A stretch of DNA of 36,401 nt from Anaerolineales bacterium (lineage in GTDB: Bacteria > Chloroflexota > Anaerolineae > Anaerolineales > UBA4823): positions 1 through 36,401 of the forward strand of contig JAGUYW010000064.1 of NCBI GenBank assembly GCA_020061105.1, read 5' to 3'. Position 1 is the stretch's first letter. Every line of letters begins with the position of its first letter. The translations under genes were made by a program, and so were the position numbers. Shown piece after piece: positions 15,648-24,366 of the stretch. The notes under the pieces were generated by a model. That model was not told where the DNA came from. It saw nothing but the letters and a program-made list of their open reading frames with translations, and made no database searches.

Positions 15648-18046
15648 TACACTCCCACCGTGGCCAGGCCGCGGGCGCTGGCGGCTGCAACCGGCAGCAG
15701 CAGGCTAAAAGTAGCGCCCTGGCCTTCATCTGAGTCAACCCAGGCGCGCCCGTTCATGATTTCGATAACCGTCTTGATACTAGATAGATCCAGGCTGCCA
15801 TTGCTCACCCCCGTGATCTGTTCTCCAGGCTGGCGGACAGAAAACACTCGTGGCAGATCTTTAACAGCAATTCCTCCGCCTTTGTCGCTGATCTGCACCA
15901 GGACGTAATCTTCGTGCCCGTCGGCGTTTTGCAAGCGGGCTGAGAGAGTGACAACGCTGCCTTCGGGCGTAACCTGGGCGGCGTTGTCCAGCAGGCTGGT
16001 GAGGGTTTTACGCAGAACATATTGGTCGGTGAAAACACGCATGGGCGTTTGCCCGAGATCGAGCTGCAAGGTGATGTTCTTTTGGCGCAAGGTTTTTCCG
16101 CTTTCGGCGATGGCGGATTGCAATACCATTCCCAGGTCGAAATCGCTCATTTCCACCTGGGCAATACTGCGGTCTACTTCGGCTGATTGCACCAGGTCAT
16201 TCACCAGACGGCTCATTCGCTCAACCGAAATACGAATTCGTTCGAGATATTTGCGCTGCATCGCGCCGAGAATGCCAACCGATTCGCTCAGTAGAAAATC
16301 CACATAACCCATGATTGAGGAAAGTGGTTGGCGCAGGTCTTGGGCGATGCCGATCATCTCATCCATCTGGCTTTTCAACGGTGAACTCTCAATTTGGGCA
16401 ACTTTAAGTGATGATAAGCGCCTATCTGCTTCCGCCAATAGCGTTTGCAGATATGCTATTTCTTGCAAGGCCAGTCGCAATTCGGCCTCTGCAGTGCTGC
16501 CTTTATTCAGGCTGGCGGTGGAGACGCGCAATTTTTGCTCCAGGCGCTCTTTTGATTCTACTAATTCTTGATTCTGCCGGCGTAGTTGATCAAGATCGCT
16601 ATGCAGAGACTGAATAGTTTGATGCGCTGCCATTTGTTCGTTGAGCAAGCCGGTAAAGTTTTGTAGCTGGTCACGGTTACGCTGGTTTTCATTGCGCAGC
16701 GCGGTAAGTTGGTCGAGCAATTTACGGCGTTCTTCTAATGCCTGTCCAGCGTGTTCCTGAGAAGTGCGTGCTGCCTGGCGCACCTGCGAGATTTCTTCCT
16801 GAGTGGCGTTCATCTCATCGATGCGCTGCAAGAAATAAACCATTGGCCGAGCGATGTTGCTGAGCAGAGCTTGCTCTTCGGCTGTCCAATCACGGCCAGA
16901 GAAGGGCGACATGAGGATGAGGCTGGCGAGGGTTTTGCCGTCGATGGTAAGCGCCGGAAGGAAGAGCACATTGCCGGTATCGGAGAGGTTGAAGAAGCGA
17001 GCCAACTCTGGCAGATCGGAAGAAGCGGTGTGGCTATTCAGGCGACGGATGCGCCCAATCCGTAAGGCGGAGGTGAAAGCAGGCAGGTTATGGGTTTCAA
17101 TGGATTGGGATTCAAAGTAACGGTTGTGGGCTTGATCGAAGGCGCTGGCAATCAGTACCTGGCCATTCTCATCGGGAGGATACACCAGCATACAGATATC
17201 GGCCTGGCTGATTTGCGCCATGCCAGCTACTACAGCCTGTCGGGCGCGTTCAGGCTGGCTTTCCTGGATCAATTTTTGCAGAGCATTCCAGGTTTGCGGG
17301 CTGGCTACCGCGCGTTCTGCGTCGCTAACTGGCAGGTGGGCTTGCCCTGCGGTCGTGGATGGCCCAGCGGTGGGCGTCACAAAACGCTGTGGCAGCATCA
17401 GTAAGAAGGACAGAGCGGTGAGCTGGCTCAACCGCACTGCCCCGGCATAATCACCTTCGAGCGGCCCCATCAGCAAATGGAGCAGATGCCCTGGCGAGAG
17501 GAGTATCAGCATTCCCAGCCCAAACACCCAACCCGCCTGGCGGCGAATGAGCAAAAGTAACACGCCCACGGCAATCAAAACCAGAGCGGCAGCCTGGGAA
17601 GCCTGATCAACCATACTATGATTGAATGAAGAGCCGACTGCCTGCTCGGTCCACGATAAGCCGCCAAGGACAACTCCCGCGATGATCAAGAGCGCAACCA
17701 GCACCGCGCTGCTATCCCCGCCTGGCGAAGGTTGTGCAAAAGCCCACAACCAGATCAGCGTCGCCAGACCAAAGAGCATCACGCCGCGATCAAGCACTGG
17801 GAGCCAGTTTGCGGCTCCTGGCAAGCCTTGCCAGACCAGGCCAGAGAGGAAAAATAAAGCAAACTGAGTCGCTAACAAGGCGCTCAGCCCGAGGACTGTG
17901 CGACGGAGGGCAGATGAGGACGATGGCGGTTGGCTAACCGAGACCAGCAACGCCCAAATCAAAAGCGCAGCCATCAAAATATGATAGGCCAGACTGCCCG
18001 TTTCGCTGGTTAACAGGGTGATGATTTGGTTTAGCAACAGGTTCAT
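15647..18046 (-). CDS. Membrane histidine-kinase-like protein with GAF domain and degenerate H-box
   Basis: Of 799 residues, the first 220 hold about six or seven membrane helices. A GAF-like domain follows (about 255-410), then a long coiled coil (about 410-555), a HisKA-like helical hairpin, and a HATPase-like domain. The H-box reads IAQDLRQPLSS instead of the usual SHELRTPL. The phospho-acceptor His is Gln569 (codon CAA at 16340-16342). In the ATPase part the N-box (LLDNAAQVTP) and G1 (ISDKGGGI) are present, but the G2 box reads NGSLDLSSIK and lacks its glycines. It therefore probably does not autophosphorylate in the usual way and may act as an ATP-sensing scaffold. It heads the LysM-LCP-GH25-like operon. 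Confidence 0.85.
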   Translation of the reverse strand: MNLLLNQIITLLTSETGSLAYHILMAALLIWALLVSVSQPPSSSSALRRTVLGLSALLATQFALFFLSGLVWQGLPGAANWLPVLDRGVMLFGLATLIWLWAFAQPSPGGDSSAVLVALLIIAGVVLGGLSWTEQAVGSSFNHSMVDQASQAAALVLIAVGVLLLLIRRQAGWVFGLGMLILLSPGHLLHLLMGPLEGDYAGAVRLSQLTALSFLLMLPQRFVTPTAGPSTTAGQAHLPVSDAERAVASPQTWNALQKLIQESQPERARQAVVAGMAQISQADICMLVYPPDENGQVLIASAFDQAHNRYFESQSIETHNLPAFTSALRIGRIRRLNSHTASSDLPELARFFNLSDTGNVLFLPALTIDGKTLASLILMSPFSGRDWTAEEQALLSNIARPMVYFLQRIDEMNATQEEISQVRQAARTSQEHAGQALEERRKLLDQLTALRNENQRNRDQLQNFTGLLNEQMAAHQTIQSLHSDLDQLRRQNQELVESKERLEQKLRVSTASLNKGSTAEAELRLALQEIAYLQTLLAEADRRLSSLKVAQIESSPLKSQMDEMIGIAQDLRQPLSSIMGYVDFLLSESVGILGAMQRKYLERIRISVERMSRLVNDLVQSAEVDRSIAQVEMSDFDLGMVLQSAIAESGKTLRQKNITLQLDLGQTPMRVFTDQYVLRKTLTSLLDNAAQVTPEGSVVTLSARLQNADGHEDYVLVQISDKGGGIAVKDLPRVFSVRQPGEQITGVSNGSLDLSSIKTVIEIMNGRAWVDSDEGQGATFSLLLPVAAASARGLATVGV

Positions 18047-18070
18047 CGCGCCGCCCGGTTCTTAGCAATA

Positions 18071-18079
18071 ATTATAGCA
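18071..18079 (-). promoter_or_regulatory. Extended -10 promoter of the envelope operon
   Basis: On the minus strand the sequence is TGCTATAAT, a perfect extended -10 element. It predicts a start near 18064 and a leader of about 18 nt before the ATG at 18046. No good -35 is visible, which extended -10 promoters do not need. Confidence 0.5.
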
Positions 18080-18084
18080 TAGGA

Positions 18085-18735
18085 TTAAGGCGATTTGTAT
18101 GCATCGAAGCAGGCTGGCTGCGGTGTGTTTGGCAAGGTATGAGTGTCTGGTTCAGGCGCCATGGCGGTCAGTTTGAGCGGTAGAACGCCGCCCCAAACCG
18201 GCAGCGCCAGGTCAGCGGCGCTTTCTCCAGTCGCCGGACCGCTGCGGATTTTAGCGGCGGCTTCTTCGATCGCGATGGCGACCACGCGAGTGGCTTCCAG
18301 CTCATCGGAGTCTGGCAGGCGCGCTTCCGCCCAACGTCCGGGGGTAATCTGTTCGGTAATCAGCCGCAAGGCGTGCATTTTTTCATCGGGGTCGTCTACC
18401 GGCCGCCCATGTCCGGAGAGTACGACCGAGCGAAAATTGACCGAATGCTGGCAGACTGAGCGACCCAATACCAAGGCATCCAGCAAGGCGACTTCTACAC
18501 AGGCCGGAGCGCCGCTGGCAAGCAGGTCAAGCAGGCGGCTGGCGTGAGAGCCATGTAAGTACAGCGTATCGCCGTGGCGGCCGTGCAGCATGGGGATGAC
18601 CATTGGGCGCCCATTATCGATAAACCCGACATGACAAATTGGGGCAGCGTCCAGGATGGCATAGATAGTCGGGCGATCATAGTGGCCGCGGTCGGGTTTG
18701 GTGTGCAGTTCAGGGCTGTTGGAATAAGTAGTCAT
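18085..18735 (-). CDS. Pyridoxamine 5'-phosphate oxidase family (FMN-binding split-barrel) protein
   Basis: The 216-residue protein resembles NimA-like members of the PNPOx superfamily. It has APICHVGFIDNGRPMVIPML early on, then DTLYLHGSHASRLLDLL, a VEVALLDALVLGRS strand, SVNFRSVVLSGHGRPVDDPDEK, and a Trp-containing C-terminal segment. These proteins bind FMN or a related cofactor as homodimers and often reduce nitro compounds or quinones; the substrate cannot be told here. It ends 38 bp before the operon of the degenerate kinase, which has its own promoter, so it is probably a separate unit. Confidence 0.82.
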   Translation of the reverse strand: MTTYSNSPELHTKPDRGHYDRPTIYAILDAAPICHVGFIDNGRPMVIPMLHGRHGDTLYLHGSHASRLLDLLASGAPACVEVALLDALVLGRSVCQHSVNFRSVVLSGHGRPVDDPDEKMHALRLITEQITPGRWAEARLPDSDELEATRVVAIAIEEAAAKIRSGPATGESAADLALPVWGGVLPLKLTAMAPEPDTHTLPNTPQPACFDAYKSP

Positions 18736-18772
18736 GGGGCTCCTGGTTACAGAATTGACTGATGTGTGCTAA

Positions 18773-18806
18773 AGACCCTGAGGGTTTTCGAAAACCATTA
18801 GGGTCT
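18773..18806 (-). terminator. Hairpin after the subtilase gene
   Basis: A long stem is formed by AGACCCT (18773-18779) with AGGGTCT (18800-18806) and an inner perfect palindrome GGTTTTCGAAAACC. It lies 15 bp after the stop of the subtilase gene. On the minus strand only a short T-run (TTT) follows, so termination may be partial. Confidence 0.5.
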
Positions 18807-18821
18807 ATGTTGCGTAGAGTA

Positions 18822-21800
18822 TTAATTACGGAAAAGGAGCGGCAAAAAGGCTTTCCAATGGATGAAAGCAAAGACCGGTTGCTCAAACAGGCTGTTGAGA
18901 GAACTGCCGACAAATTCGAGCCAGTAGAAGTAAGTTGGACCAGTTTCGATGGTGGTATCCTGGAAACTGTACGAGCCGCCGCTGACGCCTTGGGTATCGA
19001 TCAGGCTGGCGTTCAGGGGGGTGAAAACCAGCGGCGGAGTCGGGCTGGTGGTGCGGTAGATGTTGAAGCCCAGGTTCTCGGCGTCTTCTTCCAGGGTCTC
19101 CCAGTCAATCTCAATGTAAGAGTCATAGGCTGTGGTTTTCAGGAGTGCCAGGGTGTTGCCAGATGGAACCAGCGCTGCACCGCTGAAATCGGAAAAATCC
19201 TTAACTGTGATGGAAAGCGTATTCTCAGCTGGATCGGCGGGATTCAAGACCAGCCAGTTTGCCCCATCGTAACGGGCGGCATAGAGCTGGTCTTCGGTCG
19301 AAGCGCCCAGGTCGAGGTCGTCATCAACATACTGCAAAGTCACTTTGCAGGCAAACTCGCTCAAACCGGATTGGGTTATCACCCAATAACGCGAGAGACG
19401 CGGGGTTGCGCCGGTATCGGGATGCAAATCATCAACCAACCGGATGGCGAGTGTACCTGAACCGCTGACGCCGGCAAATTCCAGCGTGATGGGAGAATAT
19501 TCTGCTGTACCATCGTTGTCGCCAACCGGGAAAGTGGTTGGGAGGGAAAGGCCTGCGTTAATGACTTTGCGCAGTTCGCCGCTGCCTGTGGGAACAATCA
19601 TGGCGGAGGCGCTGGGCTGGCCATCGAATAAGCCATTGCTGCCAATCGTCAGGTGATAATCGCCCAGGGTCAACAGGCCATCCGAGAGTTTCAAGACTCG
19701 ATTGATGTAAGCGTTTTGAGCCAGGTTTACACCGGAGGGGTTGTCAATCTCCAAGTTGTTAAAAACAGCCTCGGAAGCGCTGCCGATGGTTTGCGCAATT
19801 GACCCCTGCATGATGATGGTGCTGTTGCCAGAATTAAAAGTCCCGCTGTTGTAGGTGAAGTTACCGGTGAGCTTCAGAGTGGCATTCCCAGTGTTGAAAA
19901 CGCCAGCGCTGATGGCAAGGTTGTTAATCGTAATATCGCCCAGCAGATTGACGGTTGCGTTTTTATTCAAGGTGACATTTTCATTGAAGGCGCTTGTGTA
20001 AACCGTCACACTGCGCCCTTCGCCCGCAGCGTTGATGGCATTTTGCAGGCTGGTGAAGCACGGCGTATTACCAGCGCAAACTCCATTCAGGTCTGCAAAC
20101 GTATCACTGAAAGAGGCGTATTTCGCCTGCGCCAGGTACAGGTCGAAGTTTTCACGCAGGTTGAAGAAGGTCTGGGCAGCGCCCAAGCCGGCGGAAAAGT
20201 TGGGGTCCTGTCCAGCGGGTGAGCTTTTCGAATACAACACCGTCGGTCCGCTAAACGTCTCTCCCAGGATGGTGGTGGTCAGCCAGCGCAGGCGCGCCAT
20301 GCCGGCGTTGCCTGCAGATTTCAATGCGCCGCTAACCTGGCTGGCGCTGACCTGGTAAGTCAGGTCGGGCGCGCCGCCAGCGATGGGCACGCGCAGAATG
20401 TAGGGGTTTGCGCCGCGCAGCGTGTCGTTATAAGCCAGGTACGAGATATAGGCATAGGAACTATCGCCTGTGATGGCTGGTGGAATGTATTCCGCGCTGC
20501 GCGTCGCGTAAGGACCGAATGCAGTGGGGAAGGAGATCGAAGGCAGCGTTCCGCTCGAGCGGGCGTAGTACAAACGCGCCGAAAAAGTTGTGAAATCGGA
20601 GGCATAACGATGCCAGGCCACCCATATCGAATCATCGGCGGCGGAAGCTCCCTGGATATAGGCAACTCCAGAGATAGCCTCCCGATCGGAGGTCGAAGCT
20701 GCGTTGGTAAAACCAGTCACCCAGGCATTGGTCACACCATCCCATCGTTTGAGGCGTATGTCGCGATTCAGCGTTGTGGGCGTTGAATTACGGAAAGAAT
20801 ACGCCATCCAGACCTGGTTGTTGCGTGTATCCAGCGTGAATGCTGGCCAGCGATGGGTGGCGCCAGTTCCGCTGGCGTCTGTGACCCAGGCCTTGGTGCT
20901 CCAGGAGGCTCCACCATTGGTGGAGACGCTCGAGCGGATCCCGCCGGTGTTGGTCGAAGTTGTATATTCCAGCCAGGCTGCCAGGATATCGCCGTTGTTG
21001 TCATAAATCATAGTTGGGTCGGCAATGAATGAGCCGGAAGACAGACTGCTTAGAGTGATGATGCTGCCCCATGCGCCTGTACAGCCGCTGGTGCGCGTCC
21101 AGGTGCGGGCGTAAAGGGCGACTCCATCGGCGCGCGGCCATAGCACTGTGACGCGACCGCCGTCCGCGCTGCCAGCAATGGCGGGCGCCAGGGTATACAG
21201 CCCGTCGGCGGCGTTGACCTGCCCGGCATCTACCCAGGTCTGACCGCCATTGGTAGAGCACATGGCGCGGATGTTGTTTTCGCTATTGTTGTTGTTTTCG
21301 CCGGTCTTATAGGCGATCCACAAATTCTGGCCGCTGCCCCATAAGTCTGGCAGGTATTGTGGGCCACTGCTGGTTACGACAACCTTCTGGTTGAGTAGAT
21401 TATCAATGGGTGCGACATTCAAACCGATCACCTGCGCCGATTGCAGGCCGCCTGTACCGGATGCAGTAATCATCACATCATAGGGGCCGTTGGTAGCAAC
21501 AGAGCTGACCTTGATAATCGCCTGGATGTCTTGCGAAGCGCCGGAAGGCAGGTTGATCGGACCTGTAGGAATGAAGTCGACCTGGATATTCGAGGCGGGG
21601 CTGCCATCCAGGTTCAGAACGTCTGCGTTGAGCGAGAGAGCATCGTTGTTCAAGCCCCAGTTGGTCAGGCGCAGGCTGGCAATCAGCGTGGTTCCGGGGT
21701 GAGTATGTTCCTGGGTTCCACTCAGCAGTTTTAATGTCGGGAAGTTTGCCAGCGCAGAACTGCCGATGCGCCCGGCGCAATCGGCGAAACCGATACACTG

Positions 21801-24218
21801 GCGGGTGTAACTGGGGTTAGCGCCCAGGCCGGCGGAGATCATCAGTGCGTAGGGTTGGGTGCTGACGATGGTGGTTGCCAGGACGCGTACTTTCCAAACC
21901 CCCAGGGCTGGGTTTTGGATGTAGATGGCTTCCACGCTGTTACGGGAGTCGGCGCTGCCACCGGTAGTTGACCAGGAGCCGTTGAAAACATTGCCGAGGT
22001 ATTGTGTGGCGCCAGGCGAAGTGACCAACAGGTCGAGATTGTTAACAGCGAAACCATCCGATCCAAGTTGACGGTCAGTCCAGGTCAGGGTGACTTTCAG
22101 CGGTTCGCTGCTATCAACGACAGAAACGGTGTATTCGACATATTGGCCTGAAGCGGACAGACCGCGTGTGGATTGTTTCTGGCTATTCGTAATATTGGTG
22201 AAATCATCATAGATAAACGAGCGCGGAGCATGCGGAAGGATGGATTGTTCGACATTGACCATTCCCCAACCTTGCATATTACGCCCACCATAGGGAGCGG
22301 AAGTGAAGGCTTCGTAACCGTAACCCATATCCACGGCGCCGTTCAGCAACATCGCTCTGATGATAGCCGCGCTGGGCGGTTGGGTGTTGGTAAAACCTTT
22401 GATATCCTGGAGATAATTACGCACGATGGTGGCGGCGCCGGTAACGTGAGGCGTCGACATCGACGTGCCGCCGCTCCAGACATAATCGAGCTTGCCATCG
22501 CCGTCGCCATCGCCGGATTCGTTATACCACAGGGTGGGTGTGTTATTGGTGAGGAATGTCGTACGGGTGGAGAGGATGTTGGCGCCGGGAGCGACGATAT
22601 CAGGCTTGGCGCGCCCATCGCTGGCGACCGGAGAAACCGGGCCGCGTCCTGAGAACTCAGTCAACACTGTGGCGGTGTTGCTGGAGGCTGCCCAGGCCGG
22701 GCGGTGATTACCGGCTGCGCCAACGGACAGGATGTTCTTGGCTACACCGGGTTGTGAGACCGTGATCCAGTTGGGTCCATCGTTGCTGGCAGAAGTGATC
22801 ACCAGGTAATCTTGATAATCCCACATGATCCGGTCGGCGCTGACGGCGCTGCCGCCATACGAGACTGCCCCAGACGAGCCCCAGGAATTGTTGACATTGC
22901 GAGCGCCCTGGTTATAGACATTCAGCCAGGTGGTGTAGTAGACTCCAAGACCGCACAACGAACCGGAAGAAGTTGAAACATACGAGACAACCAATTTGGC
23001 CTCTGGGGCTTGCCCGACTCCAAAAGCGTAATCGAAGAAAGGGTTTGACCCACGCGCCTGGTTTTGGAGGCCAAGCTGCAGTAGAGCATTATAGCCGTTG
23101 CCAATAATCGAGCCAGCCACATGGGTGCCATGCCCCGAAGCGTTATCGCTGGCAGCGCAGAAGCATCCACTTATACCGCAACCCGCCCCAGGGATCGCAG
23201 CCTGGACGCGGCTGGTTTTTATGGTATTGGTAAAATCATAGAAATCATTGATCAGTGGCGAGGTGGAGTTATTGTCCAGTCCAGAATCGACCATACCGGC
23301 GATTTGCCCCTGTCCCATCAGGTCTTGCGTCAGGCTGTTGCGAGTTGAGCGCCACACGTCCCATGTATTGCTGACAGCAACGGCCTGTTCGTTATCGAAG
23401 CTGGGCAGGATATAAGGCTCAATGCGGTAAATCCCTGGAAGGCGCGCCAGGATTTCCAGCTTCTCAACCGTTGCCCAGGCCAGGATTTGGACAGGTTGTT
23501 GAGATTCAACCAGTTCGATGCTGATATCCAAATAAGCAAGCTGCGAAATAAGCTCATCCGCTGGAATATCCGGAAAGGCAGAAATAATCAGCTGTAAATA
23601 GTCCCCTTCTCGATTGGCGAGCGCCATTTCCGCTTCAGGCGCCAGGCGGTAGGCGGGATGGAAGCGACCGACCCACTGCACAGCATGGGCGGAGGCGATC
23701 TTGGGAGCGAGTGCTGGTTCCATCCGCACGAGGAAGGTGAAGTTGGGGTGATAACCCAGGAAGGTAACGCCCATTTGCTCGAGGTCTTGTACCCATTCCG
23801 CTTTCGTGGGACCGTAGAATTGCACCAGGAAATAAGGATCGCTATCTGATGACTGTAAAGCCGGGTTAATCTGAACCGGCTCGCGCAATGTGTCGAAGCG
23901 CACCCCTGGCAGGGACACAACGCTGCGCTCAGGCAGCGTAGCGATCAGATAGCTTTGCTGCAGGGCGGGAATATCACCTACCGGCGCTTCTGCCAGGACA
24001 AATGCACCGTAATCTTCCAGTACTTTCACGCCTGGGGGAAGCGGCTGGTCTATGGTGTTAATCAAGATCAGTTGGATTGGTGAGAATGAATAGGCAGGGA
24101 TTTGAAAAATTAAAATCGCAAAAAGTAACAACACAGTGTATATCAGGAGACGGCGAATTATTTTAATTAGGTTGCTCTTTTGCTTTAAATTTTGATGGGA
24201 GTGAATTATCTCGGCCAT
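18822..24218 (-). CDS. Very large secreted subtilisin-like serine protease (S8)
   Basis: This 1798-residue protein has a membrane/signal helix at about 22-44, a propeptide-like region to about 280, and an S8 catalytic domain. The triad is Asp311 (AGMVDSGLD), His363 (SGHGTHVAGS) and Ser586 (GGTSMSTPH); Asn479 is the oxyanion residue. An acidic calcium-binding-like loop (DGDGDGKLDY, about 570-579) sits just before the catalytic Ser. After the catalytic domain come a jelly-roll-like domain (SEPLKVTLTWTD), Asp-box-like repeats (STNGGQTW, STNGGASW) suggesting a beta-propeller, a Thr/Asn-rich region that may form a beta-helix, and a final domain ending KAFLPLLFRN. It is probably used to digest external protein. 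It stands alone. Confidence 0.93.
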   Translation of the reverse strand: MAEIIHSHQNLKQKSNLIKIIRRLLIYTVLLLFAILIFQIPAYSFSPIQLILINTIDQPLPPGVKVLEDYGAFVLAEAPVGDIPALQQSYLIATLPERSVVSLPGVRFDTLREPVQINPALQSSDSDPYFLVQFYGPTKAEWVQDLEQMGVTFLGYHPNFTFLVRMEPALAPKIASAHAVQWVGRFHPAYRLAPEAEMALANREGDYLQLIISAFPDIPADELISQLAYLDISIELVESQQPVQILAWATVEKLEILARLPGIYRIEPYILPSFDNEQAVAVSNTWDVWRSTRNSLTQDLMGQGQIAGMVDSGLDNNSTSPLINDFYDFTNTIKTSRVQAAIPGAGCGISGCFCAASDNASGHGTHVAGSIIGNGYNALLQLGLQNQARGSNPFFDYAFGVGQAPEAKLVVSYVSTSSGSLCGLGVYYTTWLNVYNQGARNVNNSWGSSGAVSYGGSAVSADRIMWDYQDYLVITSASNDGPNWITVSQPGVAKNILSVGAAGNHRPAWAASSNTATVLTEFSGRGPVSPVASDGRAKPDIVAPGANILSTRTTFLTNNTPTLWYNESGDGDGDGKLDYVWSGGTSMSTPHVTGAATIVRNYLQDIKGFTNTQPPSAAIIRAMLLNGAVDMGYGYEAFTSAPYGGRNMQGWGMVNVEQSILPHAPRSFIYDDFTNITNSQKQSTRGLSASGQYVEYTVSVVDSSEPLKVTLTWTDRQLGSDGFAVNNLDLLVTSPGATQYLGNVFNGSWSTTGGSADSRNSVEAIYIQNPALGVWKVRVLATTIVSTQPYALMISAGLGANPSYTRQCIGFADCAGRIGSSALANFPTLKLLSGTQEHTHPGTTLIASLRLTNWGLNNDALSLNADVLNLDGSPASNIQVDFIPTGPINLPSGASQDIQAIIKVSSVATNGPYDVMITASGTGGLQSAQVIGLNVAPIDNLLNQKVVVTSSGPQYLPDLWGSGQNLWIAYKTGENNNNSENNIRAMCSTNGGQTWVDAGQVNAADGLYTLAPAIAGSADGGRVTVLWPRADGVALYARTWTRTSGCTGAWGSIITLSSLSSGSFIADPTMIYDNNGDILAAWLEYTTSTNTGGIRSSVSTNGGASWSTKAWVTDASGTGATHRWPAFTLDTRNNQVWMAYSFRNSTPTTLNRDIRLKRWDGVTNAWVTGFTNAASTSDREAISGVAYIQGASAADDSIWVAWHRYASDFTTFSARLYYARSSGTLPSISFPTAFGPYATRSAEYIPPAITGDSSYAYISYLAYNDTLRGANPYILRVPIAGGAPDLTYQVSASQVSGALKSAGNAGMARLRWLTTTILGETFSGPTVLYSKSSPAGQDPNFSAGLGAAQTFFNLRENFDLYLAQAKYASFSDTFADLNGVCAGNTPCFTSLQNAINAAGEGRSVTVYTSAFNENVTLNKNATVNLLGDITINNLAISAGVFNTGNATLKLTGNFTYNSGTFNSGNSTIIMQGSIAQTIGSASEAVFNNLEIDNPSGVNLAQNAYINRVLKLSDGLLTLGDYHLTIGSNGLFDGQPSASAMIVPTGSGELRKVINAGLSLPTTFPVGDNDGTAEYSPITLEFAGVSGSGTLAIRLVDDLHPDTGATPRLSRYWVITQSGLSEFACKVTLQYVDDDLDLGASTEDQLYAARYDGANWLVLNPADPAENTLSITVKDFSDFSGAALVPSGNTLALLKTTAYDSYIEIDWETLEEDAENLGFNIYRTTSPTPPLVFTPLNASLIDTQGVSGGSYSFQDTTIETGPTYFYWLEFVGSSLNSLFEQPVFAFIHWKAFLPLLFRN

Positions 24219-24286
24219 GAAGGTGCCCTTGATTGATTTCGACTTCTTGATAATAGTGAAACCGCACCAAACCTACGCTCAAGGGA

Positions 24287-24292
24287 ATTATA
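24287..24292 (-). promoter_or_regulatory. Candidate -10 box of the subtilase gene
   Basis: TATAAT on the minus strand, 69 bp before the ATG. A TTGACC lies upstream, but at only 13 bp spacing, so the -35 is uncertain. The 148 bp between the two genes hold nothing else that could be recognised. Confidence 0.4.
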
Positions 24293-24366
24293 CCAACGGT
24301 TTATCGGTCAAAACTCCACGAAGGCGTGATCGTAGAAGTTATTAAGTAATACGGGTTTTTTGGTGC

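Noticed and set aside
24300-24330. Small CACG/CGTG hairpin downstream of the sensor kinase gene
   Set aside because: A four-base stem is too short and lacks a T-run; it is not counted as a terminator.
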